A stretch of DNA of 64,000 bases from Parvibaculum indicum (GCF_011762095.1 NZ_JAASQO010000004.1:62001-126000), one strand, 5' to 3'; positions 36,328-45,983 are shown, numbered from the stretch's first letter. Numbers and translations: made by a program. The notes: generated by a model not told the origin, from the letters alone.

Positions 36328-38679
36328 TCAGGCGCGCTCCACGAAACTGTCGATGACTTTCTTGCGGCCTGCCTTGTCGAAATCCACGGTCAGCTTGTTG
36401 CCGTCGATGGCGATGACATGGCCATAGCCGAATTTCAGGTGGAAGACGCGCTCGCCCATGCCGTAGCTCTCGGCGGAGGGGTCGCTGGTCGCGACGAGTT
36501 CCGCATGGGCTTCCATGTCGGGCGGGCGCGAGGCCTTGGCGGATTTGTTGCTTTGGGCGCGGCGCCAGCCCGGACTGTTATAGTCGCTGCCCGAGGCGAA
36601 GTCCTGCGCGAAGCGCGAGGGGCTGTAGTTCTGGTAGCTCTCCCCCGCCATGGCGCTTTGCGTTACTTCCACATGGTTTTGCGGCAGTTCGTCCACGAAG
36701 CGGGAGGGAAGCGCCGATTGCCACAGCGCGTGGATACGGCGATTGGCGGCGAAGGAGATATAGGCGCGCTTTTTTGCCCGCGTAATGCCGACATAGGCGA
36801 GGCGGCGTTCTTCCTCCAGCCCCGCGATACCGCTTTCGTCCAGCGCGCGCTGGTGCGGGAACAGGCCTTCCTCCCAGCCGGGCAGGAAGACGGTCTCGAA
36901 TTCGAGCCCCTTGGCGCTGTGCAGCGTCATCAGGTTGAGCTTGTCTTCAAGGTCGTTCTGCTCGATCTCCATCACCAGCGAAACATGCTCGAGATATTCG
37001 CCCAGCGTCTCGAACTGCTCCATGGAGCGGACGAGTTCCTTGAGGTTGTCGAGCTTGCCCGGCGCATCGGCGGATTTGTCGTTCTGCCACATCTCCGTAT
37101 AGCCGGACTCGTCCAGAATGATTTCGGCTAGTTCCGTATGCGGAAGACCGTCGATGAGCTGGCGCCAGCGATCCACCATTTCGACGAAGGCCGTCACGGC
37201 GCGGCGGGCGGCCGGTTTCAGCTCTTCCGTCGCAACGATCGCGCGGGCGCCCCGCATCAGCGACACGCCTTGCAGCCGCGCGGCGTCGCGCACCGTCTGC
37301 AGCGCCACCTTGCCGATGCCGCGTGCCGGCCGGTTGACGATGCGCTCGAAGGCGAGGTCGTCGTCGGGCTGGGCGATGAGACGCAGATAGGCGTTGGCAT
37401 CGCGGATTTCGGCGCGTTCGTAGAAACGCGGCCCGCCGACCACGCGATAGGGAATGCCGAGGCTGATGAAACGGTCTTCGAATTCGCGCATCTGGAAGGA
37501 GGCGCGCACGAGGATCGCCATTTCGTGCAGTGCGTGGCCCTGCCGCTGAAGCTGTTCCACTTCCTCGGCCACCATGCGGGCTTCTTCCTCGCCGTCCCAA
37601 TAGGAAGCGACCTTGATCTTTTCGCCTTCCGCGCCGTCTTCGCCTTCGGTCCAGAGCGTCTTGCCGAGGCGGGCTTCATTGGCTGCGATCAGGCCGGAGG
37701 CCGCACCCAGAATGTTGGGCGTCGAGCGGTAGTTCCGTTCCAGCCGGATCACCTTGGCGCCGGGGAAGTCCTTTTCGAAGCGCAGGATGTTGTCCACTTC
37801 CGCGCCGCGCCAGCCATAGATCGACTGGTCGTCGTCGCCCACGCAGCAGATATTCTTGTGTTTCGCCGCGAGCAGCCTCAGCCAGAGATATTGCGCGACA
37901 TTGGTGTCCTGATACTCGTCCACCAGCATGTAGCGGAAGCGGTCCTGATACTCGGCGAGGATCTCCGGGTTTTCCTGAAAGATGCGCAGAACCTCCAGCA
38001 GCAGGTCGCCGAAATCGGCCGCGTTCAGAACCTTCAGCCGTTCCTGATACTGGCGGTAAAGCTCCGCGCCCTTGCCGTTGGCAAAGGCGTGCGCTTCGCC
38101 GGCTGGCACCTTGTCGGGCGTCAGGCCCCGGTTCTTCCAGCCGTCTATGTGTGAGGCAAGCTGGCGGGCGGGCCAGCGCTTCTCGTCGATGCCTTCCGCC
38201 GATATGAGCTGCTTCATCAGCCGGATCTGGTCGTCGGCATCGAGAATGGTGAAATCGGATCGCAAACCCGCGAGTTCGGCATGGCGGCGGAGGATCTTGG
38301 CGCCGAGCGCATGGAAGGTGCCCAGCCATTGCATGCCTTCCACCACACCGCCGATGAGCTGGCCGATACGCTCCTTCATTTCCCGCGCGGCCTTGTTGGT
38401 GAAGGTCACGGCCAGGATCTGGCTCGGCCAGGCTTTCTTGGTGGCCAGCAGATGGGCGAGGCGGGTGGTCAGCACGCGGGTCTTGCCGGTGCCCGCGCCC
38501 GCCAGCACCAGAACGGGGCCGTCCTGGCTCTCCACGGCCTCGCGCTGCTCGGCATTCAGCCCTTCGAGATAGGGCGGGTTGGGGGCCGGAACGCGCATGG
38601 CCGCCCGCGCCGCGCTGCTGGTGGAGCGCGCAGTCTGTTCTTCAGGAATGGATCCAAGATCGAAGGGATCGTTCGTCAT
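36328..38679 (-). CDS. uvrD: ATP-dependent DNA helicase UvrD/PcrA
   Basis: The 783-residue superfamily 1A 3'-5' helicase acts in nucleotide excision and mismatch repair and removes blocked complexes. Walker A is GAGTGKTRVLTTRLAH near residue 60; other motifs are AVTFTNKAAREMKER, VDEYQDTNVAQY, VGDDDQSIYGWRGAEVDNI, NYRSTPNIL, and LMTLHSAKGLEFE. The C-terminal FGYGHVIAIDGNKLTVDFDKAGRKKVIDSF matches the Tudor-like domain that contacts RNA polymerase. It leads the minus-strand pair with prmA. Confidence 0.95.
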   Translation of the reverse strand: MTNDPFDLGSIPEEQTARSTSSAARAAMRVPAPNPPYLEGLNAEQREAVESQDGPVLVLAGAGTGKTRVLTTRLAHLLATKKAWPSQILAVTFTNKAAREMKERIGQLIGGVVEGMQWLGTFHALGAKILRRHAELAGLRSDFTILDADDQIRLMKQLISAEGIDEKRWPARQLASHIDGWKNRGLTPDKVPAGEAHAFANGKGAELYRQYQERLKVLNAADFGDLLLEVLRIFQENPEILAEYQDRFRYMLVDEYQDTNVAQYLWLRLLAAKHKNICCVGDDDQSIYGWRGAEVDNILRFEKDFPGAKVIRLERNYRSTPNILGAASGLIAANEARLGKTLWTEGEDGAEGEKIKVASYWDGEEEARMVAEEVEQLQRQGHALHEMAILVRASFQMREFEDRFISLGIPYRVVGGPRFYERAEIRDANAYLRLIAQPDDDLAFERIVNRPARGIGKVALQTVRDAARLQGVSLMRGARAIVATEELKPAARRAVTAFVEMVDRWRQLIDGLPHTELAEIILDESGYTEMWQNDKSADAPGKLDNLKELVRSMEQFETLGEYLEHVSLVMEIEQNDLEDKLNLMTLHSAKGLEFETVFLPGWEEGLFPHQRALDESGIAGLEEERRLAYVGITRAKKRAYISFAANRRIHALWQSALPSRFVDELPQNHVEVTQSAMAGESYQNYSPSRFAQDFASGSDYNSPGWRRAQSNKSAKASRPPDMEAHAELVATSDPSAESYGMGERVFHLKFGYGHVIAIDGNKLTVDFDKAGRKKVIDSFVERA

Positions 38680-38978
38680 GTACTTCGGATTGCGTTCGAT
38701 ATGAATTTGCCGCCGGAGGGCCCGGAAATCGCGACGGGCCCCGATTCAGCATGTCCGACCCTAGCATGACGGAACGGTAATGGGGCGGGGGCCAGAAACT
38801 TTCCGCAAGTGTCTTGGATTTTCCCGTCAACCCCGATAGATAAGGGGCGTCATTAACCCCGACAAGGCGGGTGGCCGCGTTTTGTGCGCGCCCCGGCGAT
38901 GCCGCCGCTTCCCGTATGCGGGTGCCCGATGACGATTTCCGAGGCGTGACCGCCTTGCCCTGATCCGGTAGCAGACAG
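38680..38978. other. Divergent intergenic region between uvrD and the first ClC gene
   Basis: These 299 bases should hold promoters for both flanking genes. I see no gene. A GGCGATG...CCGATGACG stretch at about 38897-38934, just before the ClC gene, has superficial likeness to a fluoride riboswitch, but the conserved central AAAC and pseudoknot partners are missing, so it is not called. Confidence 0.45.
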
Positions 38979-40376
38979 ATGCTGATCCCGAAGCGCCACC
39001 GCCGCAGGCGGTTGCTGCGCCTTCATTCGCAGCGGCTTCAGCGCCGCGTTATCTTCGTCATAGGCGGCCTTGTCGTGGGGGCCGCCGCCGTCGGGCTCGC
39101 GCTCGCGGCAGACGAGGCACAGGCGGTCTTTCACAGCTTCCAGCAAGAGTTTCCCTATGCCGTGCTGCTGCTGACGCCGCTGGGCTTTGCCGCCATCGTC
39201 TATGTGACGAATGCCTATTTTCCGAATTCGCAAGGCAGCGGCATCCCGCAGGCGATTGCCGCCCGGGCATTGCGCGCGCCCCGCGACCGGCGAAAGCTCG
39301 TTTCGATCCGGATTGCCGTCGGCAAGAGTTTCCTGACGCTTGCCGCGCTGCTTTGCGGCGCCTCGATCGGCCGCGAAGGGCCGACGGTTCAGGTCGGCGC
39401 CTCCATCATGGCGGCGATCGGCGGCTATTCCCCGCGCCGCCAGCCGGGCCTCATTCTGGCGGGCTCCTGCGCGGGCATCGCGGCGGCGTTCAACACGCCG
39501 ATGGCCGGGATTGTGTTCGGCATCGAGGAGATGAGCCGCAGCTTCGAGTCGCGCACCAGCGGTCTCATCATCGGTGCCATCGTGGCCGCCGGTATGACGT
39601 CGCTCGCCCTGTTCGGCAACTACACCTATTTCGGTTCCAGCTCCGCTCATCTGCCCTCGCTGATGGATTGGGTGGCCGTCGGCATTTGCGGTGTGGTGGG
39701 CGGCCTGATGGGCGGCATTTTCAGCCGTATCCTCATTCTCTTCGGCGCCGGGTTCCGGGGGCGGTTCGGCGAGTTCGTCAAGTCGCGGCCCGTCCTTTTC
39801 GCCGCCGCCTGCGGTCTTCTGGTTGCGATTTGCGGCGTGCTGACCCATGGCAATGTCTACGGGACGGGCTATGAGCAGGCGCGGGAAGTGCTGCACGACC
39901 GTGAAACGCTGGCCTGGTATTTCGCGCCGCTGAAGCTGCTTGCGACGGCGCTCTCTTCCATCAGCGGGCTGCCGGGCGGCTTTTTTGCGCCGTCGCTGTC
40001 GGTGGGCGCGGGCATCGGGTCCAATCTCAGCTTTCTTTTCCCCGATACGCCCATCGGCGCGCTCGTGCTGCTCGGCATGGTCGCCTATTTCGCCGGCGTG
40101 GTTCAGGCACCCATCACCGCTTTCGTGATCGTGGCCGAAATGACCGACAATCACGGCATGCTGGTGCCTCTCATGCTGGCCGCGCTGATCGCGCGTTCGA
40201 CCTCCCGTCTCGTCTGCAAGGAAGGCGTCTATCACGCGCTGTCGCATAAATTCCTTGCCGAGGCCGGGCCCGACGCCCCGTTGCGCGGGAGCAGGGACGA
40301 CAAAAAGCCGGACGAGGCGGCTGAAGCCGGGTCCGGCGGCAAGCAGGACGGGCAGCCGCCTTCATCCGCCTCCTGA
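38979..40376 (+). CDS. ClC-family chloride channel/transporter (no CBS domains)
   Basis: The 465-residue membrane protein has a basic N-terminus and the full ClC core. The anion filter motifs are GSGIPQ, GREGPTVQ (with the gating glutamate) and GGFFAPSLSVG, and AGSCAGIAAAFNTPMAGIVFGIEE is a ClC signature. Presence of the gating glutamate is compatible with either a chloride channel or a chloride/proton exchanger. It has no CBS pair. A terminator overlaps its 3' end, and a second, different ClC gene follows 185 bases later on the same strand, so the two probably have separate promoters. Confidence 0.92.
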   Translation: MLIPKRHRRRRLLRLHSQRLQRRVIFVIGGLVVGAAAVGLALAADEAQAVFHSFQQEFPYAVLLLTPLGFAAIVYVTNAYFPNSQGSGIPQAIAARALRAPRDRRKLVSIRIAVGKSFLTLAALLCGASIGREGPTVQVGASIMAAIGGYSPRRQPGLILAGSCAGIAAAFNTPMAGIVFGIEEMSRSFESRTSGLIIGAIVAAGMTSLALFGNYTYFGSSSAHLPSLMDWVAVGICGVVGGLMGGIFSRILILFGAGFRGRFGEFVKSRPVLFAAACGLLVAICGVLTHGNVYGTGYEQAREVLHDRETLAWYFAPLKLLATALSSISGLPGGFFAPSLSVGAGIGSNLSFLFPDTPIGALVLLGMVAYFAGVVQAPITAFVIVAEMTDNHGMLVPLMLAALIARSTSRLVCKEGVYHALSHKFLAEAGPDAPLRGSRDDKKPDEAAEAGSGGKQDGQPPSSAS

Positions 40377-40382
40377 TTTTTT
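40314..40382 (+). terminator. Terminator overlapping the end of the first ClC gene
   Basis: GAGGCGG (40314-40320) and TGAAG (40322-40326) pair with CCGCCTC (40366-40372) and CTTCA (40360-40364), with one mismatch between the two blocks. A TTTTTT run follows at 40377. The stem is inside the coding 3' end and the T-run lies just after the stop codon. Confidence 0.55.
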
Positions 40383-40443
40383 CCCTTTATTGGCGAAATT
40401 TCTGCCCGCTTGAGGGGCAAAACAGGCCTGTGCTACACAGGAT

Positions 40444-40467
40444 AAGCCCGTTTTTCGCGGGCTTTCG
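40444..40467 (+). terminator. Short hairpin between the two ClC genes
   Basis: AAGCCCG (40444-40450) pairs with CGGGCTT (40458-40464) around a TTTTTCG loop, followed by TC. It could be a weak terminator or an untranslated-leader hairpin of the second ClC gene. Confidence 0.4.
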
Positions 40468-40561
40468 GCATGCCAGACCAAGATGACACCCGGAAATGGG
40501 CCGGTCCGACCGCGGCGGAAATACCAGCCGACGCCGGGGGGAACGGACAGAAAGGGACGAA

Positions 40562-42340
40562 ATGCTGGAGAAGGACGAGGACGGGTACCGCAGGGTAAAC
40601 CTTGCCGGACTGTCTCTGCTCGCTCTGGCCGTCGGCCTTTTTACCGGCTTTGGCGCGGTGGCCTTCCGTGCCCTTGTCAGCCTGGTTCACAACATCTTCT
40701 TTCTGGGGGAGTTCAGCTTCAGCTACGACTCCAACCAGCTCACCGAGCCGGGACCGTGGGGCGCGTTCTTCATCCTCGCGCCGGTCATTGGCGGGCTCGG
40801 CGTCGTCTATCTGGTGAAGAACTATGCACCGGAGGCCAGAGGGCACGGCGTGCCGGAAGTGATGGATGCGATCTACCACAAGGAAGGCCGGGTCCGTCCG
40901 ATCGTGGCGGTGATCAAATCGCTGGCCTCGGCGCTTTCCATCGGGTCCGGCGCGTCGGTGGGTCGCGAAGGCCCCATCGTGCAGATCGGGGCGGCGCTCG
41001 GATCCTCCTTCGCGCAGCTCACCAATCTGCCGAGCTGGCAGCGCATCACGCTTCTCGCGGCGGGTGCCGGGGCCGGCATTGCCGCCACGTTCAACACGCC
41101 TCTGGGCGGGGTGCTCTTCACGGTCGAATTGATGCTGCCGGAAATCAGCCCGCGCACCTTTCTGCCGGTCGTGATCGCGACGGGCTCGGCGGCCTATGTC
41201 GGGCGGCTTTTCTTCGGGTTGCAGCCCGCCTTTCTCGTGGCGCTGGCGCCGATCCCGAGCGAGCAGGCCGTGGATGTCGTGAACCTGACGGCCTTCGTGG
41301 TGCTGGGTGTGCTTTGCGGCATCGCCGCCTGGGGCTTCATCCGGACGCTCGTCTTTTGCGAGGAACAGTTTCCCAAGCGGATCGAGAACGAATATCTCCG
41401 CAACATCGTCGGCATGTCGATGGTGGGCGTGATGGGCTATCTCTTCGTGCTGTGGGGCGGCCATTATTTCGTGACCGGCGTGGGCTACGGCACCATCCAG
41501 AATATTCTCCAGGGCCATCTCGATACGATTTTGCTGCTGGCCTTTCTGTGCGTGGCCAAACTTCTGGCGACCTCGATTTCTCTCGGGGCAGGGGCGTCGG
41601 GCGGCGTTTTCGCGCCGTCGCTCTTTATCGGGGCGACGCTCGGCGGCGCGTTCGGCGCGTTCATGCTCATCGTCTGGCCGGGGCACGGCGCATCGGTTGC
41701 CGAATATGCGATGGTAGGTATGGCGGCCGTGGTCGGCGGCGCGACGGGCGCTTCGATGACCGCGATCACCATGGTCTTCGAGATGACCCGCGACTACAAC
41801 ATCATCATTCCGCTCATCATGGCGGTCGCCGTGGCGGTGGGCGTTCGCCGCGCGCTGCTGAGCGAAAATATCTACACCATGAAGCTGGTGCGGCGCGGGC
41901 GGCGGATACCCAAGGACCGCTACTCCAACGCCTATCTCGTCCGCGCCTGTCATGAGGTGATGGATACGAGCGTGACGGTGATGGATGCCGACACGCCGGT
42001 CGAGGATGCGTTGACCTATCTGTCGCAAGGCGGCGGGGTGCGCTTCGTCGTCCTGCGCGAGGGCGAAAGGATCGCCGGCGTCGTGCCTTTCGATTCACGT
42101 ATCGCCATACCCTCCCGGCATGCCAATCCCGAGACGCTTCTCGATATCGCCCTGACCGATTTCACGATCGGGCGGGAGAACAGCACGCTGGAAGAGGTGA
42201 TCCGGCGTCTGCACAAGCGCAAGACGCAGGTCGCACTTATCATTCCGGATCAGCCGGGTGTGCCGCGGGCGGAGCATGTGAAGGGCGTCATCGGCAAGCC
42301 GCAGCTTGCCGACGCCGTGCTCGCCTCGCAGATGGGCTAG
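40562..42340 (+). CDS. ClC-family chloride channel/transporter with C-terminal CBS pair
   Basis: The 592-residue protein has a ClC membrane core with GHGVPEVM, SVGREGPIVQIG (gating glutamate kept), GAGAGIAATFNTPLGG and GASGGVFAPSLFIG. Two CBS motifs follow (about 480-590), beginning VMDTSVTVMDADTPVEDALTYL and DFTIGRENSTLEEVIRRLHKRK; such pairs usually bind adenine nucleotides and adjust transport. I chose the ATG at 40562 because AAAGGGACGA precedes it; a frame-matched ATG at 40496 would add 22 charged residues. It is not a recent duplicate of the ClC gene upstream, since filter and loops differ. Confidence 0.92.
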   Translation: MLEKDEDGYRRVNLAGLSLLALAVGLFTGFGAVAFRALVSLVHNIFFLGEFSFSYDSNQLTEPGPWGAFFILAPVIGGLGVVYLVKNYAPEARGHGVPEVMDAIYHKEGRVRPIVAVIKSLASALSIGSGASVGREGPIVQIGAALGSSFAQLTNLPSWQRITLLAAGAGAGIAATFNTPLGGVLFTVELMLPEISPRTFLPVVIATGSAAYVGRLFFGLQPAFLVALAPIPSEQAVDVVNLTAFVVLGVLCGIAAWGFIRTLVFCEEQFPKRIENEYLRNIVGMSMVGVMGYLFVLWGGHYFVTGVGYGTIQNILQGHLDTILLLAFLCVAKLLATSISLGAGASGGVFAPSLFIGATLGGAFGAFMLIVWPGHGASVAEYAMVGMAAVVGGATGASMTAITMVFEMTRDYNIIIPLIMAVAVAVGVRRALLSENIYTMKLVRRGRRIPKDRYSNAYLVRACHEVMDTSVTVMDADTPVEDALTYLSQGGGVRFVVLREGERIAGVVPFDSRIAIPSRHANPETLLDIALTDFTIGRENSTLEEVIRRLHKRKTQVALIIPDQPGVPRAEHVKGVIGKPQLADAVLASQMG

Positions 42341-42345
42341 GCCCG

Positions 42346-42834
42346 TCATTTTCTTCGGATGCCGATGACGCGGCCGGCCTGTTCGGGGCGGGGCAGGTCG
42401 CGATGTGCGTCCATCAGTTCCGCGATGCGCGTCCGGATTTCGTCGGGGAAAGGCGCCACGCGGCGCGTCTTCTGGTTGACGTGAATGCACATCTGTTCGG
42501 ATGTGGCGGCGAGATAGCCTTCCGTCCCGTGATACATGCGCCCGAAGACGTGAATGCGTTTCTCGTCCGCGTCGAGCAACTGATAGGTGATGCGAACCGG
42601 GTCGCCTTCGTTCAGTTCGGCGAGATAACAGACATGGACCTCGGCGGTGAAGCCGGTGCCTTCTCCCGCCTGGGTGTAGTCCCAGCCGAAACCGAGTTCC
42701 GTAAACAGCTTGTCGAGCGCTTCGTCGAAGAGCAGGTGGTAATAGGCCATGTTCATATGACCGTTGAGGTCGATCCATTCGCTCTCCACCTTGCGCGGCG
42801 GACATTCGATCGGTTCGGCGGTGAAATTCGTCAT
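42346..42834 (-). CDS. Acyl-CoA thioesterase, hotdog fold
   Basis: The 162-residue protein matches the 4-hydroxybenzoyl-CoA thioesterase/YbgC-FadM type: the segment WIDLNGHMNMAYYHLLFDEA carries the D-x-NGHMN active-site pattern, and VCYLAELNEGDPVRITYQLLDADEKRIHVFGRMYH forms the central beta strands. It probably hydrolyses an acyl-CoA in the cytoplasm; relatives occur fused to or beside carnitine dehydrogenase, which is not seen here. It converges with the second ClC gene (five-base gap) and follows the export operon after 65 bases. Confidence 0.82.
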   Translation of the reverse strand: MTNFTAEPIECPPRKVESEWIDLNGHMNMAYYHLLFDEALDKLFTELGFGWDYTQAGEGTGFTAEVHVCYLAELNEGDPVRITYQLLDADEKRIHVFGRMYHGTEGYLAATSEQMCIHVNQKTRRVAPFPDEIRTRIAELMDAHRDLPRPEQAGRVIGIRRK

Positions 42835-42899
42835 GCGCTTTCCGCTCCATCTTGTTTGGCCGGAATGCTAATGGGTGTGCCCCGCGCTGCCAATCGGCT

Positions 42900-44039
42900 T
42901 CAATCCAGCGTCTGGCGGTAGCGGTTCAGCGCAATCGTCGAAACGGCAATGAGAAAGAGTAGGATGGCGCCGGTATCCGTTGCGATATCGGCGATGCCGT
43001 TTCCCTTCAGCAGGATGCCGCGCACGATTCTCAGGAAATGGGTGAGGGGCAACGCTTCGCCGATCCATTGCGCCCAGATGGGCATGCCGCGAAAGGGAAA
43101 CATGAAACCCGATAGCAGGATCGACGGCAGGAAGAAGAAAAAGGCCATCTGCATGGCCTGTAGCTGATTGCGCGCCAGCGTGGAAAAGGTGAAGCCGACG
43201 GCGAGGTTCGCGGCGACGAAGACCAGCAGCACGCTCGAAAGCAGAACGAGGCTGCCGACCATCGGCACGTCGAACAGCACCCATGCCGCGGCAAGCACGA
43301 AGGCGGTCTGAATGTATCCGACCATGATGTAGGGAATGATCTTGCCGGCCATCACCTCCAGGGGGCGAACGGGCATGGTGAGCAGGTTTTCCATCGTGCC
43401 GCGTTCGGTCTCGCGCGTTACCGCCAGCGCGGTGAAGATCACCATGGTCATGGTCAGGATCACGCCCAGCAGACCGGGTACGATATTGTATTGCGTGATG
43501 CCTTCGGGGTTGTAGCGCCGGTGGATGACGACATCGAAGGGCGCCGGGGCCGGCGACAGCGAGGCGAGCGGGCCTTTGAGGTCGTGTATCAGCGCTTGCG
43601 TGCCGAGTTGCTGAAGCGCGGCGATCGCATTGCCCGTGGCGGCGGGGTCGGTGGCGTCGGCATCGAGCAGGAGGGCGGGGCGTTCGCCGCGTTGCAGTTT
43701 GCGCGAAAAGTCGGGCGGAACCTGGATGAGGAACTGCGCCTTGCCGCGTCTGATGAGGTCGTTGGCCTCTTCTTCCGTTTTCGGGTGGCTGACGATCCTG
43801 AAATAGCCGGTATTGGTCAGCGCGGCGGCGATATCGCGTGTGAAGACCGAATGATCCTGCACGTAAAGGGCGGTCGGCAGGTCCTTGGGATCGGAGTTGA
43901 TCGCATAGCCGAAAAGCAGAAGCTGCATCACGGGAATGGCGAGCATCATCGCGAAGGTCAGCCGGTCGCGGCGCATCTGGATGAATTCCTTGCGGATCAT
44001 TGCGCCGATACGGCTCAGGGAAATGCGGCCCGGTTTCAT
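42900..44039 (-). CDS. ABC-2 type export permease
   Basis: This 379-residue permease has one N-terminal membrane helix (about residues 22-45), a large periplasmic loop (about 50-175) and five or so C-terminal helices, as in YhhJ/YbhS-type exporters. GTMENLLTMPVRPLEVMAGKIIPY and SGFMFPFRGMPIWAQWIGEALPLTHFLRIVRGILLKG are typical of the family. It overlaps the ATPase gene by four bases. The operon encodes only this one permease, so a homodimer is likely. Substrate unknown; relatives export drugs or other hydrophobic compounds. Confidence 0.9.
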   Translation of the reverse strand: MKPGRISLSRIGAMIRKEFIQMRRDRLTFAMMLAIPVMQLLLFGYAINSDPKDLPTALYVQDHSVFTRDIAAALTNTGYFRIVSHPKTEEEANDLIRRGKAQFLIQVPPDFSRKLQRGERPALLLDADATDPAATGNAIAALQQLGTQALIHDLKGPLASLSPAPAPFDVVIHRRYNPEGITQYNIVPGLLGVILTMTMVIFTALAVTRETERGTMENLLTMPVRPLEVMAGKIIPYIMVGYIQTAFVLAAAWVLFDVPMVGSLVLLSSVLLVFVAANLAVGFTFSTLARNQLQAMQMAFFFFLPSILLSGFMFPFRGMPIWAQWIGEALPLTHFLRIVRGILLKGNGIADIATDTGAILLFLIAVSTIALNRYRQTLD

Positions 44040-45028
44040 GGCAGGGCCTCCGGCGCCTGCCCGGAGAAATTGTCGCTGGCGCTCTGCATCATGTGGATGA
44101 AGACGTCTTCAAGCGAGGGCTCGCCCTTTTTCCAGCTCAACCCTTCCTGTCCGCGATAGGGTTCCACCGCGCGGTCGAGTGCGTTTTCGCTGGAGCCGCT
44201 GACATGGAGGATCGTGCCGAAGGGGGCGACCATTTCCACGCCGTCGTGGCGCTCCAGCTCGTGCGCCAGCCGGATGATCTGGCGCTGGTTCTGCCCCGTG
44301 ACATGCCATGTGCGGAGCCCGGAATGTTCGATAACCTCGTTCACCGTGCCCTTGGTCAGGAGCTGGCCATAGGCGAGGTAACAGATCTTGTGGCAGCGTT
44401 CCGCTTCATCCATGTAATGCGTGCTGACGAGCACGGTGAGGCCGTCCTGCGCGAGGCCGTGGATTTCGTCCCAGAAATCGCGCCGCGCTTTGGGGTCGAC
44501 CCCCGCCGTCGGCTCGTCGAGCAGCAGCAGTTTTGGCTCGTGCATCACGCAGGCCGCCAGGGCGAGGCGCTGTTTCCAGCCGCCCGACAGCGTACCGGCA
44601 AGCTGGTTCTGGCGGTTGGCGAGGTTGAGTTTTTCCAGCGTCCTGTCGACCTTCTCGCGCCGGTCCCGCAGTCCGAAAATCGCGGCGACGAAGTCGAGGT
44701 TTTCGCGGATCGACAGATCCTCGTAGAAGCTGAAGCGCTGGGTCATGTAGCCGACCTGCAGCTTGATCTCCTCGCTCTGGGTGAGGATGTCGTAACCGAG
44801 ACAGGTGCCGTCGCCTTCATCCGGAGTCAGCAGGCCGCACAGCATTCGGATGGTCGTCGTCTTGCCGGATCCGTTCGGGCCGAGGAAGCCGTAGATTTCG
44901 CCTTCATGCACCTGCATGTCGACATGGTCGACCACCACCGTATCGTTAAAGGATTTGGTGAGGCCGTAAACGTCGATGACGAGGGGAGGATCGTCGCCGG
45001 GCGGCGGCGCGCGGTGGGTTTCACTCAT
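44036..45028 (-). CDS. ABC exporter ATP-binding subunit
   Basis: The 330-residue ATPase has one nucleotide-binding domain: Walker A GPNGSGKTTTIRML near residue 45, signature TLSGGWKQRLALAACV, Walker B KLLLLDEPTAGVDP, and the switch histidine in LVSTHYMDEAERC. A C-terminal extension of about 90 residues is usual in this drug-export subfamily. It overlaps the adaptor gene by eight bases and the permease by four, so the three form one translationally coupled unit. Confidence 0.94.
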   Translation of the reverse strand: MSETHRAPPPGDDPPLVIDVYGLTKSFNDTVVVDHVDMQVHEGEIYGFLGPNGSGKTTTIRMLCGLLTPDEGDGTCLGYDILTQSEEIKLQVGYMTQRFSFYEDLSIRENLDFVAAIFGLRDRREKVDRTLEKLNLANRQNQLAGTLSGGWKQRLALAACVMHEPKLLLLDEPTAGVDPKARRDFWDEIHGLAQDGLTVLVSTHYMDEAERCHKICYLAYGQLLTKGTVNEVIEHSGLRTWHVTGQNQRQIIRLAHELERHDGVEMVAPFGTILHVSGSSENALDRAVEPYRGQEGLSWKKGEPSLEDVFIHMMQSASDNFSGQAPEALP

Positions 45029-45983
45029 CCCCCGGCTCCAGCGTCACGTCCACCGGCTGGCCGGGATGGAGTTTCGCTCCCGGTCGGTCCGGCCAGGCTT
45101 CGGCCATATAGACGAGCTTGTCGCGGGACTCGTTGGAATAAATGACCGGGGGCGTGAATTCGGACCGGTCGGCAATGAAGCGGATCGTGCCCTTCATGCC
45201 GTCGGGACAGCCGTCGCAGTTGAAGCGCACCCTGTCGCCGATATGGATGCGCCCCAGTTCCGGTTCGGGGATGAAGAAACGGACCTTGATGTTTCCCGGC
45301 GGCAGGAGGCTCACCACGGGCTGGCTCGTCGCGGCGAACTCGCCGGGGCGGAACATGGTGTCCTCCACGCGCGCCTTTGTCGGGGCGCGGCTTTCGCGCC
45401 GGGCCAGCCGGTAGTCGGCTTCCTCGAGCGCGGCTTTTGCCGCTTGCACATTGGCGCGGGCCTGATCGATCTGGTCGGGGCGGGCGCCTTGTGTGCCGGT
45501 GTCGATTTGCGCCGAGACGTTTTTCAGCGTGGCAGCGGCTTCGTCCCGCGCGGCGCGGGCGGCGTCCAGCACCGCCTGAGACACATTGCCGTTCGCGCGC
45601 AGCTTCTGCTTGCGGGTGAAATCCAGTTGCGCATTGCGCAACGCCGCGCGGGCGCGGCTGCGTTCCGCATAAAGCTGTTCCAGCTCGGAGGGACGCAGGC
45701 CTTTGAGAAGGTCTTCCAGATTGGCCTTTGCCTGTTGCAGCTTCGCGTCGGCCTGGTCGCGGGCGGCCTGTTGCTGCGTGTTCTCCAGCGTGAAGAGCCG
45801 TTCGTCTTTCGTCACTTCATCGCCGCGGGCGACGTCGACGCTTTTCACGATGCCGCCTTCCAGCGGTGCGACGCGCACATATTCGCCTTCGGCATAGCCT
45901 TGCCATGTGTCGGCGCTTTCATTGTCGCAGGCAAGGAGCGGCAGCGCGGCCAGGCAGACGGAGAGGAGGGGAAGGAGGCGCAT
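45021..45983 (-). CDS. Membrane-fusion adaptor (HlyD/YbhG-like), predicted lipoprotein
   Basis: The 320-residue adaptor has a signal peptide ending in LLAC (cysteine near residue 19), so it is probably a lipoprotein rather than a single-pass membrane protein. A biotinyl-lipoyl half motif (YVRVAPLEGGIVKSVDVARGDEV) precedes a long coiled-coil hairpin (about 70-195, rich in A, R, Q and E), then a beta-barrel domain. Such adaptors link the ABC pump to an outer-membrane channel. No TolC-like gene is present in the window. The gene begins three bases after the TetR stop. Confidence 0.9.
   Translation of the reverse strand: MRLLPLLSVCLAALPLLACDNESADTWQGYAEGEYVRVAPLEGGIVKSVDVARGDEVTKDERLFTLENTQQQAARDQADAKLQQAKANLEDLLKGLRPSELEQLYAERSRARAALRNAQLDFTRKQKLRANGNVSQAVLDAARAARDEAAATLKNVSAQIDTGTQGARPDQIDQARANVQAAKAALEEADYRLARRESRAPTKARVEDTMFRPGEFAATSQPVVSLLPPGNIKVRFFIPEPELGRIHIGDRVRFNCDGCPDGMKGTIRFIADRSEFTPPVIYSNESRDKLVYMAEAWPDRPGAKLHPGQPVDVTLEPGDE

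Noticed and set aside
38890-38940. Fluoride-riboswitch-like GGCGATG ... CCGATGACG stretch before the first ClC gene
   Set aside because: The central conserved AAAC and the pseudoknot partners are missing, and the ClC filter motifs are of the chloride type and not of the fluoride-specific subfamily.
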